Below, piece after piece: positions 12,601 through 24,600 of a stretch of DNA of 64,000 nucleotides (positions are counted from its first letter, which is position 1; every line of letters starts with the position of its first letter). Below the pieces are notes generated by a model, which saw only the letters and a list, made by a program, of their open reading frames with translations, was not told the origin of the DNA and made no database searches. Location: NCBI GenBank assembly GCA_000231825.2, contig JH720337.1, positions 541,122 through 605,121 on the forward strand, in the 5' to 3' direction. Both the position numbers and the translations under genes were made by a program. Source of the DNA: Tetrahymena elliotti 4EA (lineage: Eukaryota; Ciliophora; Oligohymenophorea; Hymenostomatida; Tetrahymenidae).

Positions 12601-15141
12601 CTCATACGCATAAGTAAATCATTGAGCAAATAAAATAAACTCTTTATGAGTTATTCAAAATAAAAGATTAATTAAAGGAAGACCACTAGCTGAAAGAAGA
12701 AATAAAAGATTTTTAGGAGTTAAGAAATGTAGTGTTAAAATTATCAGAGAAATCTGACTTTCCTTTGTTAAATATAGCATTACCAAATAATTTAAACATT
12801 GAGGAAAGTATAATAGATGATATGAAATAAAGGAGATTTTAGACAATTTAAATTATTAAAGAAATTATTTAAACTATTTAGGAAATAACTATCATATGCT
12901 AAAGAAATACATTTAGTATCTACAAACTTATTACTTTCAATAATTCCTTTTACACCCATGCTGACAGAATATTATCTTTGCTTAACGTTTCTACCACTCC
13001 TCATTTAACTATTATCAATCTCCTAGAAGTAATTTTAAATCTTAATTTAATCATCACCATAAATATACAACAATTTTTTTAATATGATTTTTAATTAAAT
13101 TATCTAAAACATAAATATTTAAACTTATTTCAATTTAAAATAAAATTATTTTTATTCTAGTTTTTAAAATTAGTAATTTTTAGAAAAAATAAATATTCTG
13201 CAATTAATTTTAAAAATCATTAATTTTTTGGAAAAACTTTTCATTATTTATTTAGTCAATAAAAAATTTTATATTGAATTTATTTTAAATTAAAATAGAC
13301 TTATGCTAAACTAAAGAAAATATTTATAAAAGACAAGTAGTTATCTAAGCTTAAATAAATTGTAGATAGATTATTGTATATAAGGCTTTTTGATGAGTTA
13401 GTTAACAAGAATTTTAAGTAATTAGAATAAGAATTGATTAATTCAATATAAAGAAAAGAAATCAAATTAAAGGTTTTAGAATAAAGGTTGAAAAGACTAT
13501 TTTCTAGTACAAATGAAATTAGAATACTCTTATTAGACCATAATTATGATTTTAACAGGATAGATAACTTCAGGTCAATTGCTAATTCGTATGTATAGCT
13601 AATATCACTTTATTCTTCCATATATAATACAAATGAAAGTTCTTTTGTCACAGGAAGAGATTAAGCATTTGAATTAGTAGAGCAATTATACTCATATATG
13701 TTTTTTACAAAATCGCTTAGCTCAAAGATTTAAAACTAAAACAAAGTTAAAACTTCTTTGGGATAAAATCTTCAGTTGACATAAATTAGTTAGAGCTAAG
13801 ACTCTTTTTACTATTAACATATTAAAAAAATTCCACAATAAAAAATGAGAGATCTTAAAAAGAGAATATTTATTTATTTACAGTAGTTAAAAGCTTCTGA
13901 AGAGACTTTGTCTAATTTTATTTAACAACATTAGCAGTAAATACCTAGCTAAACCCAAGATAAATTAAATAATAATTCTGAATAATAAACATTTCCTCCA
14001 TAGATTAAGATTAAAGAAGTTTTTCAAAAAAACTTAATTGAACTACAAGAATAATTAATTCATTTAATCTAATAAATAGAATAACTATTAAATAAATAAT
14101 CAATTCAAGTTGCTGATTTATTGCAATTAGTTTAGGGAATAACAGAATATTTAATTGAAAAAAAGGAGGATATAGCTATATTATAGAATAATTATGAAGC
14201 TTCTATATTTACTATGCCTTACAATTTTGGAGCTGATTGCTAAATGATCATTTAATAATTCAGCAATTTTATGCACCATGATTCTTAATAGAGTATAGAA
14301 TAAAGTGTTAGAACACTAACTCTCCAATCATCAAATACTGATTATTAAGCGCCAAGTGGACCAATAATTTTTACATACTCATAAAATAAAGCAGATGAAT
14401 TTGATAAAAAGCAAAATTATTAATATTTTTGTGAGCTATTTATTTACAATAACTATGTAAGTGATTCCTTTTGTGTAGGAGAATTTTAAATCTAGAATGT
14501 TTTAAATGGGCAAACTATTTATTCTGATTAAGTTGATACGAGTCAACCAACTTTGAAAATATCATTTCAAGCAGATCATCCATATCTGATAGTTAATATA
14601 AAATATGCTGATTATAAGTTGAAGTAATGTACCATATTTACAAGTGACACTTCAATGATAGAGTTCTCTAAAAAGGATTTAGTTAGTAATGAAAAGATTT
14701 ATAAAATAGTAATTCAAGCAACTGATCCAACATCTATTTTAAGATCTCAATTATAGTTTTTTGTTCATGCAAAAAGTAATACATAAAATGAGTATATAAT
14801 AAATAAAGAAATAAATGACCATAACTATTTTGTGTAATCAGAAATAAATATTCTACCTACAAGCGAAATAATTACTCTATCTATTAAACAGAATTCTTAA
14901 TTCGAATATAATTTGTATGTTAATTTAATTTCATCAGACACATTTTAAGTTTTTAAAAACGGGCAAGGAGTACTAAACTAAATAAACATAACTCAAATCA
15001 AATAAGGTAAATTTTAAAAGTATTTTTATTTTTTAACATTATTTTTCAATAATTAAATTAGACAATCCACATTCATGGAAAGTATTCTAAATCCCAAAGC
15101 TTAAATCAAAAAATTCTTCTGTAAATAAAAGATAAGAATGA
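9689..15141 (+). CDS. Large Q/N/S-rich coiled-coil protein, about 1643 aa
   Basis: It starts at ATG 9689 (MQPTTNFRHFTPLKERN) and stops at TGA 15139-15141. Introns at 10170-10319, 10448-10493, 13029-13298 and 15007-15061 give a coding length divisible by three. The N-terminal about 170 residues are basic and S-rich (KKSILIKPNRPKSSF). The long middle is dominated by Q, N, S and K, with TAA/TAG supplying most glutamines, and has several helical segments (EVFNLKKSSVDIDKK, MFSQMKSLIDH). The C-terminal about 230 residues look globular and beta-rich: FCVGEFQIQNVL, TLKISFQADHPYLIVNIKYA, IYKIVIQATDP. That last domain may be a ligand- or membrane-binding beta sandwich, but I cannot assign it to a family. 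No transmembrane segments are seen. It is probably a structural or scaffold protein, and its function is unknown. Confidence 0.8.
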
Positions 15142-15793
15142 TAATTTCTAAATATTCTCCATTAAAATAAAGCAAAATAAAATAAAAAATTTCTATCAAT
15201 AATATTTTAATTTACATTTATAAGCTTATATATACTTACTTATTAGCTAACTTAATTAAACATAACATTTTCCTTACACTTCAAGAGAAATATTATTACT
15301 TTACTTGAATATTCATAGTTAATTCCTTTTTTTTGATGACTTTTCTTTTGCATAAAAATATTTAATGTTCAATACACTATGAATAAATATAATATGAAAA
15401 AAAGAAAAAATATTTTACTTAATTTGAATGTTCATTTTATTTTTTTGAGTATTTTTTGAATTTTAAAATATTTGTTTATTTAAAATAAAAAATCAAAAAC
15501 TATTGTCTTTATTTCTAATCAAATAGAATATAATAAAATAGCTCTATTTTAAATAGATATTCATAGAAATCCTTTCAAAAATAATGTTTATTTGTTGTTT
15601 TTAAAATCTGAATGAATAGCTTAGAGATTAATAAATCAAGTTAAAAAATTTCAATTCCTATTCAAGAACTTAAATTATTAATTTTTCATAAAGAAGATTT
15701 ATTAAACAAAATAAGGATGTGTTTTATAAAATTCTATACAATATATTAATTTAGATTATTTAATTCAAATTCAGCCATAAATTTATCTTAAAA
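15142..15793. other. Convergent intergenic region
   Basis: It lies between the 3' ends of a plus-strand and a minus-strand gene. It is A/T-rich with no supported feature. Confidence 0.55.
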
Positions 15794-18031
15794 TCATTTA
15801 AACTTTTTACAGTTGAATTTCATTTCCTAAATACATTCATTTTATTCATCGCTTGTAAGCTGACAGCTCTTCCAGTTAAGTCTGTGAGGCGTTTTTAATA
15901 TTTCACATATTATTTATCTACCAAAGTCTAAAGGGAATCTTTCATTTTCTTTAAAAACATACAAATATCTTTTGAATGTCTCTTATGAAAGATAAATATC
16001 AATATTAAAATAAAATTCTTTTTCTCCAACGCAGCTAGAAATTAGCTCCTTTGGTTCTAATTTGAAAAAGTCAATTTTTTAATGTTTAACTATAGACTCA
16101 AAATTGCTTTAGAATTGTGTTACTTAATTTTAATCTAATGGAACACAATTAATCAAAGTATGGGAGACATTAGGAGCAAGTTTTACATATCTTTAATAAA
16201 TAACAAGACCCTAATTATATCCATTTTCAAAGATATAAAGTAAATTTTTTTTAATATTTTAAATTTCATCTAGTAATTCTTAAGAAAATTCTAATGTGCT
16301 TGAAAGATGTTCATAAGGTACAATCATAAAGTGATTCTTACTAAGGGGACCTTTATCTAAAGCTAAATAACAATGCTTTGCCTCATAGAAGATAAGACTC
16401 TTATCGATGTTAGGATTTGAATAACAAAACCAGCATTTATCATTTTATTTTGACTTTTATTAAAAAAAATAAAATCTTAATTCATTATTAGCTTTTTATC
16501 TAATATTTGGGCTTATTTGAAATTATTTTAAAAAGAAAGATTGATTTAATTATTAATTTACTTAATTTGATTTAGAATTGTTTGATAGATTGAATTTGAT
16601 TTTTCTAGAATGCAAAGAATACTTTTCTGAATCATTTAGAGCTTACTGAGTTACTTTAATGTCTTTATACTCTACAAAACCATAGCCTTTATGCTTTTTT
16701 GAGTGATCATCATATACTAAATTTATTTTAGAAATTGTACCCCATCTTGAAAGAAATTCAATAATGTCATCATCATTAGTTCTATAATCAAATCCACTAA
16801 AATGAATAGTTTAATTTTGATCAAGATTTATTGCTTGTCTTTCTTATTAACCATTTGGATTATATGGTTTTATTAAATCCTCTGTTTCTCCCTTGGTTTT
16901 TTCAAGCTTATCTAATCTTTCTTCTTCTTCTTTCATCAATTCATTCTCAATTTATTATTAAATTGAAAGAGATGTATCTTTTACTTTTTATTATATTGGA
17001 GGTTTGGTTAAGTGACTATAAGGGTTTTAAGTAGAATCATCAGTTATCTATTTAAGTTCTTCAAGAGGAGTTTTGCTAATTGGTGTTATTTAAAATGCAG
17101 AAATGTGTTTTTATTGTGACTTCCATTTTCCGAGGCAAACTAATCTACTAAGGTGGCCTTCTTCATTCAAATATGGAAATCTTGCATAATACTTATCTTC
17201 TAAACCACAAAAATGATAACGAGGACTTAGCTTTTAAGCAATTTTAGTGATATGAATAGACTTTCTCTTAACTACCTCATTAAATGTAGTATATTTCTCA
17301 AATCCTTCAGGCCATTCATTAGATAAAAATATATCTACTCCCATAAAAGGGTTTTAAAGTTTTACTTCTTCTTCAAGGAGTTTAATATCTTGCAAATTAT
17401 AATAAGGACCTATATATATTGATATTTATTTTAATGTTAATATTATGCGATTTTTCTATTTAATTAACATAATTTTATTAAGATTTCATTTTTTCATCTT
17501 AATTTAAATGAGAAAAAAATATTTTTCTAAATTTTCTTTAATAGTGAGCTTTTCTTTTTTAAAAATATGCATCGCTTATCAAACATATTCTTTTTTTGAA
17601 AATGAACTAAAATAAATCTGCATTGCATATATATATTATATACCTGTAAAAGATGATTTTTGAGAATGTAATTCTGTGTAGAACTCTGAATATTTATTTG
17701 ATTGAAGCCCATTCAAAAAGGCTACTTTTAATCCTTGTATTTCCTATATTCCAGATCTACCTAAGAAAAATATGTTTTTAGCTATTTCTGTCCCTGTTGG
17801 GTATAAATGATTTAAGCACTAGCACATCTCACTGCAATCAATAAAATAAACTGGGATTGGCATCTCTACTCCTGATTTTTTGTAATCCTACAAAGAAATC
17901 TCTAATGACAAAGTTTATCCAACACATACACCAAAGTTAAAATCTTGTCCTTTTTTAATAAAATTCTATATTTTTTAAGCTAGACCTTCAAAATTGCCTT
18001 AAAGATCTCCTATTACTAAAATTTTTTTCAT
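15794..18031 (-). CDS. CWF19-like protein 1 (Drn1) homologue with an inserted RRM, 667 aa
   Basis: The start is ATG 18031 (MKKILVIGDLQGNFEGL) and the stop is TGA 15794-15796, with one intron at 17410-17643. Residues 1 to about 200 match the Dbr1-like metallophosphatase-type domain of CWF19L1 (GDLQGNF, LLCVG-like VCVGQTLSLE, FFLGRSGIQEI). Residues about 330-402 form an RNA-recognition motif with RNP2-like IHFSGF and RNP1-like KGYGFVEYK. From residue about 450 the CwfJ C-terminal domains follow: CWFCYSNPNIDKSLIFY, then LDKGPLSKNHFMIVPYEH with the HIT-like histidines, then ENERFPLDFGRQIICEIL. CWF19L1/Drn1 proteins associate with the spliceosome and with lariat-debranching enzyme, aiding intron turnover. 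I do not know an RRM between the two halves as a standard part of the family, so this arrangement is notable. The assignment of both conserved ends is secure. Confidence 0.92.
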
Positions 18032-18866
18032 CTTCTTTGCTTTAATTGTTAAAACAGTGAATTTTTTGTATCTTTATTTACTAGATAAAAAATAATTGAT
18101 AAAATAATAAAAATTATATCTAAAGGTCTCTCTCTTGTCTATCAATAATTTTTTATAATAATGCAATTAGATTTCTTTTATATAATTCAAAGAGATTCAA
18201 TGTAAAGCAATACTTTAGAAAAATTATTTTCTATTTTTATACACAACTGGATACTAGTATAAATGTCCTTTCCTTGAAAGCTCAAATGATGATTTCATAA
18301 CATTTGATGAAGAAAATGAAAGAAAAAATAGCTGTGGTCCACTATATAAAAGACTTTTTAGTGTTAATTCTTTGAAACTAATTATTAAATTAAAAGCATT
18401 TTAAATTAAAATACATAAAATTATTTAAGAGCTAATAAAAAATATAAGTTAATAAGCCCTCTTGGCACTGATATAAAATCAACTATCATTATTCAAAGAT
18501 AATTTGTTTTCAAAAAATTGAATCTCAGATAGGAATTAATTAGTTGTTATTGATAAAATAATTATTATGGACAGGATAAATTGATATATATAATTTACAT
18601 AAATACTCTAAATAAATAAGATTAATATTTTGAAAGTTATGTATCTACAATGAAAGGATTGAAATGTTATTATGGTTTGTTATCAATATTAGTTTAGTTC
18701 AGTTAATTAGAATAGATTTAATATAGAATTAAGTTTGGTTATTATTTTCTTTAATTAATAATAGTTTATTTATTTATTTACAATTAATTGGATTTTTGTT
18801 TTGTATTTTTTAGTTAGATTTTTTAATAATTTGCATTTTTCTATCTATAAATTATAGATAAAATAA
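18032..18866. other. Intergenic, AT-rich
   Basis: This is upstream of the CWF19L1 gene and downstream of the next minus-strand gene. I find no supported coding frame. Confidence 0.5.
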
Positions 18867-19980
18867 TCACAACTCAAAATCGGAGAGATCTTCTTCAAAT
18901 AATATCTTCTTTTTAAGCTCTTCAAAGTTACTCTCTTAATTAGATAGATTCAAAAATTGAATATCTTTACTAAGAGGGTTTTAGCAGCGCTCTGGAATAC
19001 AGCTTTCGTCGATAATATCAGAATTGACTAAGAAAGGAGAAAATAAGTAGCTAGTATAATTACTGTTACCACTGTGCTTGTAGCTGTTTTCTAAGAAACT
19101 GTAGCTTGCCACAGAATTTTTAAGTTTTTTTTGCTCCATAAAAACTACTCCTTCATTTTCGCAAATATTTTTAAAAGAAGAAGATATCTTTCTGTTGTAG
19201 CCATCTTCGTATGATAATTAATCATCACTAATGCTGGTGTTTAATAGAGATTTACTCATAATTTTAAGAAAAGTCGAATTTTAGTTATTTTTGGCAGCTT
19301 TCACACAATTAAGTTTTTTTTCTTAGCTATTTTATAAAGAATCAGCTGTTTTTGTTGTAAAGGCAATATTTGATATTGAGTTTTTTTTTTTATTAGATAA
19401 ATTATTTGATAAAAAAGAATTATGAATTGATTTGTTCTGTTTACAATTAATTAACTCTTTACTTTTTATTTAGTATGATTACAATTGATTTGTTATAGAT
19501 AATTCCTATTAGCATTAAGAAGTACCTTCTTTTAATTAATTATTTTACTTAGAAGAAGTCACTATAAATATAGAGCTTGTAGAAGGCAAAAATCCTGTCT
19601 ATTATGTTGTTATATCGCTTACTTAAGATTAATTATTTATAATACTCTTATTTTCATTTAAATAAAATGAATTTGTTGTTTCATATGGTTAACTATTTTA
19701 TATTATTTAAATCATTAATGAAATTGAAAAAATATTTAAAATAAATAGCTTACTTAATTTATCCATATTTATCAGTTAAACACTCTTTTAATTATTTTTT
19801 GCCCTCTTAATTGTTTTAACGAGAAGAAGGAGAAGGAGTAAAATCTCTGTTCACAATTTTATTCATTTATTCTTAAACTTACTTTAATGATCCCTTATTT
19901 GTTTTCTCTTAATCAGGTGCATGTATTTTATTTTAAGTTGTTTTGCTTCTTAATTTGTTTAGATATTTCACCTTATACAT
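18867..19980 (-). CDS. Orphan S/N/Q-rich protein, about 350 aa, 5' end uncertain
   Basis: A long frame ends at TGA 18867-18869 (FEEDLSDFELQ). Two starts are possible. ATG 19766 (MDKLSKLFILNIF) needs no intron and gives 299 aa. ATG 19980 (MYKVKYLNKLRSKTT) joins in frame through a 61-bp GT-AG intron at 19693-19753 and gives about 350 aa; I favour this because the upstream exon has coding character (RDFTPSPSSRQ). Further upstream, to about 20245, the same strand stays coding-like (REVSQIYILFQRKKNIKQ and FSKQAFLGVSLNFF) but is broken by an in-frame TGA at 20035-20037. The protein is low-complexity, rich in S, N and K, with a weak acidic C terminus. No family is recognised. The gene may be longer than drawn. 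Confidence 0.6.
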
Positions 19981-20500
19981 TTCTCCAGATTTAAAAAAAT
20001 TTAAAGACACACCAAGAAAAGCTTGTTTAGAAAATCAAAATTTTTTTTCAACAAAAACTCTAAAGTTGAAGCTTCGTTCAATCAGATTTTATTTAATATT
20101 TTTCTTTCTTTGAAATAAGATATAAATTTAAGAAACTTCTCTATTCAACTTAGCAATGAGATAATCTTTTACACCTTTAATTAGAATGTATTTGTTTGTT
20201 CAAATTATCAATATTATCAACAAGATCGCAAGATGTTATTATGATTCTGAAAACAAAAGTAAGTATTAACAGAAATAAACTCCTAAACTCCTTCTTCTTT
20301 AAGAAAACAATAGTAATTCTTCAATTTGTTGTTTGAGCTTAATCTAATCGTTAAGTTTATTTAATATTTGTAATATAATTTTGAATTTAAAGAGAATATT
20401 ATTTTTTTACTTTTTAAATTAGTATTGTTAATAATAAATAAATATTGTCATCAATCAGTCATCTAATAAAAAAAATTATTTGGAACAATCTTTTCTCTTT
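19981..20500. other. Possible upstream coding segment of the S/N/Q-rich gene
   Basis: On the minus strand, about 19985-20245 translates to a plausible protein stretch (CDLVDNIDNLNKQIHSN, LIERSFNFRVFVEKKF) that leads towards the gene starting at 19980. A TGA at 20035-20037 interrupts it. This could be a missed exon boundary, a pseudogene fragment or a separate short gene. Confidence 0.35.
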
Positions 20501-21150
20501 ATTTTTGAATCAATTTTCAAATTTACTAAAATCTTACTAATTTAATGTGTTCGTTTATAAATTCAATTACATTATTTACTGTTCAAAATTTGAATCAATC
20601 AATCAGCTTTTTAATAATTTTACATTTCCAATTCAAAAGGAGTGTCAATTCACTAAAATAATTTCTTGTTTAAATTTTTTGAAATTTGGATTGGTAATTT
20701 TAGTATTTTATGTAAATTTAACTATTTTCTGTTTAAAATTTGAATCAATGAATAATATTTAATATTACTTAATATTCAAAAAAGAGTTAATTTACTAAAA
20801 TAATTTCTTATTTAAATTTTTTGAAAATGGCATTAATATTTAATTATTTCCTTTAAAAATTAAACTATTTATTTTTTGTTCTAAATTTGAATCAATTAAA
20901 CATCTTTTTAATAGTTTTACACTATCATATTATATTCAAAAAGAGTGTTAATTCAATAAAATAATTTGTTGTTTAAATTTTTTGAAAATGTCATAAGAAA
21001 TTTGATTTTTCCTTTGTAAATTAATATATTTATTTTTTGTTAAAATTTGAATCAATCAATAATTAAAATTTTAAACAAACATTTAATATTCAAAATAGAG
21101 CTAATTTACTAAAATAATTTCTTATTTAATATTTTGAAAATGTTTTTAAT
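20500..21150 (+). repeat. Degenerate tandem repeat, unit about 150 bp, four copies plus a partial
   Basis: Two landmark motifs recur in order. The first is AAATTTGAATCAAT, with its AAA at about 20586, 20736, 20883 and 21043. The second is ACTAAAATAATTTCTT-like, at about 20650, 20795, 20955 and 21108, followed each time by TTTAAATTTTTTGAAA. A partial unit precedes the array near 20505. The spacings are 150, 147 and 160 bp. Units are diverged, so the array is old. It lies in the 5' flank of the PAS/transmembrane gene. The first two spacings are multiples of three and the plus strand has no TGA across three units, but no ATG was found. Confidence 0.75.
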
Positions 21151-21640
21151 AACTAGATAATGAAAGATAAGAAAACAAACCTTCTTGAATGATGATTTTT
21201 AACAAAAATATTATTTTGTAATTTTCATAGACTAAAACACAAAAAATATTTCCAAGTAAAAAATACATTAATAAGAATAAGTAGGTTGAATAAACTTTGA
21301 AAAATATTAGTAATAGCGAAGATTAAAAATTTATTTATATTATGTTCATTCTTTTTTTAACATTTAGTACTATTATGATTGATTGTGTTAATTTTTTCAA
21401 ATTAAGTTTTGTGATATTAATTTGAGTTTATATTGACAAAACCTTTAGAAATTAGTAGAGATTACAAAAATATAAATTAGATTTATACAGGAATTTCTTT
21501 AAAAATATTATTTTTTCATAGATATTTATTATTGCTGGTTAAAAGCAGATCATATTACTTACTCTCTTTTGAATTGTTTTATTGAGCTGAACTGATTTTT
21601 TAATTTTGTTTGAGCAAATTGCTTTATAAATTGAAATAGG
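21151..21640. other. 5' flank of the PAS/transmembrane gene
   Basis: It is AT-rich with no recognised element. Confidence 0.5.
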
Positions 21641-24600
21641 ATGATTAATAGATTCTTAAAAAATATACAAATCTTAAGAAAAAATGAAAAAGATGAAAGT
21701 AAGCCTCTTGAATAAGTAAAAGAAATGGTATTTTACACATTCTATCAAGTTTTAGAAAGTCGTACTTTATCAGAAAATATTTCTATTTTTATTATAGTCG
21801 TTAACTTCCTTCAGCTGATATCTATGACTCTAAATAAAGCAAATACAGATCTTTCTAACACTTCCATAAGCGGAGGTCTAGTAATTGCAGATTACATGCT
21901 AGTATATCCTGCTATAAATGGAAACAGTAATTAATTGTTCTTTAGTATGTTTCTCTTTTGTGGATTATTTACTTAAATATTTCTTATTTGGGGTGCTATT
22001 TATATTTATAAGTAAGAGTATTAAGATGATATATCCCTTAAGGAATTTAAAAATATATGGGCTTTTATATATGATTTGTAAGATAAAGTTCTTATGATAC
22101 CCTATTATGGCTTAGCAATTTCTGCTATATTTTGTATAGGCTCTAATGATTGTTCATCAGGTAATTATATATTTTTCAACAATATCTTAAACTGAATGAA
22201 ATTGAAACTAAATTGCATCCATACATTTATTTCTATTAAAAGATTCTCAAAATCGTATATAACTTGTTCAACTTTTTAAAAATATTTCAAAAATTGAAAC
22301 TTTTTTAAGAAATTGGACCAGATTAATTGTTAAAAATAAGAATAAGCAAACAATTTAACATTTTTTTTATTGAAAAATGATTAATTGAATATTTATTTCA
22401 GTTAAAAAAAAGGATTGATTTTGATGAAGATATTTGTTAAAATTAAACAATTAAATATATTTTTAAGTCTGTATTATTATTAAACAAAAGCTATTCACTC
22501 CGTTGACATTTTTGTGAGTGTAATTCTTGTAATCTTATTGACAACCAATGAAATTCTTTATTTGCTATTGTTCTTTAATTTCACTTTTAGGATTAAGGAT
22601 AATCTAGCTAAGAATCCAACTAATTTATAGATTTTTATGTTTATAGCTAAGTTAGTTTTAATCTTTATATAGATTAGATTTGATATTACTATCAGATAAA
22701 CTTACATTGAGTACTTGATAATTCATCTTCTTTATGGATTTTTCTTGTGTTATGAATCTCTTGTTGATTTCCCTTATCACTCTAAAAATGTATCTAAAGC
22801 TCATGGTATTTTTTGTGCCTCTTACTTTTGGATAAATGGAGTATTTTTTGTGCTTTACATTATTTAAGAAAGTACTATTTCTTCAAATATTTTATATATT
22901 GTTGGAGTTGGATTAGCTTGTTTTGTCAAACTATATTTAAATGTTAGGAATTATTATGCTAAAGTAATTTTATTGATTTTAAGACAAACAATATTTCATT
23001 TATTTTTAAAAAATAAAATAGGAAATTATATTTTCAGAAATAGAAGAAATTAGTGGAGATGTTCTATTAGATTTAAAAGTTAGGTCTTTCAACCATCTAT
23101 TTAAGACATTGCATATCAAAAAAAGTGAGCTATTATTAGCTTCTTTACTTAAGATTCATTATGATAAATGTAAAGAAAAATTAACATGCCTTTGTAGGAA
23201 TAGAAATACACTCTTTGATCCTAAAAAGAGAGAATTTGGGGATTAAAAACTTTAATCCCATAAAGATAATGTTTTTGTGAAACATTTTATTACAAAAATG
23301 ATCTCGGATGGTCATAAAAAATTTAAGCAATCAATGCTTCTCGAATTAAATTACATGTTTTACATGTTTGAAGCTTTGAGGTTATACACACCCTTATTTA
23401 AAAGTATTTAAAATTTCAAGAAGAAATATGAAAACAGAATTAATCTTTCATATGAATTTTGTCTTTATCGTCTAGAATAAATGATTCATCACTTCATTTA
23501 GAATAAAAACTAAAAAGGTAATCAAAAATACTTTTTTGAAAATCTTTTTTTAAAGAAACTATCAATTAAATTTGGTTTTGTGTTTTAAAATTAACTAAAA
23601 AAAAGCTGTTGAAAATTTTTTAATAAAAAGGTGCTGTTTCTGATGAGTTAAAGATAGAGAATGTATAAATTTTTGATGTAGGATTAAAGAAGCTCAAAGA
23701 TTGTGTAAAATAAGTGGCTAAATAATTTTAATAACTTTGGGAATGCTTGCAAGATAACATACCTGATTTGTCAAAACTGTTAGAAATCTGTAATGAAACG
23801 TCTAGGAGAATAGCTACTACTAACGATTTATATGAAGAATTAAAATATTATAATTAAAATTCTACTGAATTAAAAATTCTTATGGAAATATATGCTGATT
23901 AACTAGTTTTCGATGAACCTTTATACAAAAAAATTTAAAAGGAAATATTATTAACTCCTCATATGGAGATTGGAGATTCTATCAATTAGGACATAGATTA
24001 TCTTCTAAAAAAATATGACATTTATGATTAAAATTCTTGTATTTTAAGTATAAGTTCAAATGTAGAAAACATGAGTACAATTACTTGGTGTTCTAAAAAC
24101 TGCTTAAACGTGTTTGGGATTAATGAATAAAATCTTAAGGGAAGAAGCATAAATGATTTTATGCCAGACGTTTATTCTAGGCAACATGATAATCTACTCT
24201 TGAATTTTTATTAGAAAGGTAAGTTAAAATTAATTGATAATTAAATGTTAAAAATAAATTTGGTTGAACAGGAAAGGAAAGAAGTATAAATAATATTATG
24301 CATACTTGGGCTTTAGATCACAAAGGTTTTTGTTTTTCTTGTAATGTCTTTGTCAAAATAATACCCTCATTAAAAAATTATGAGATTATTTCTCTTATCC
24401 ATAAAATTAATGACAAAGACTATATAATCACAGATTATGATGGATAAATATCTGGTCTTGGTAAAAAGGCTGCTGAATATTTAGTAAAATTGATTTATTA
24501 AAAGAGATAAATATTTTTTAATAAATTCCTTTTTAGTCTTTAAATGTAAAGAAATTAAAAGAATAAAGAGTCAATATATAGCTATTTGCTCCAAAGATAA

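Noticed and set aside
24030..24490. Guanylate or adenylate cyclase next to the PAS domain
   Set aside because: Sequence after the PAS domain is coiled coil, polyproline and acidic linker followed by membrane segments. No cyclase catalytic motifs were seen.
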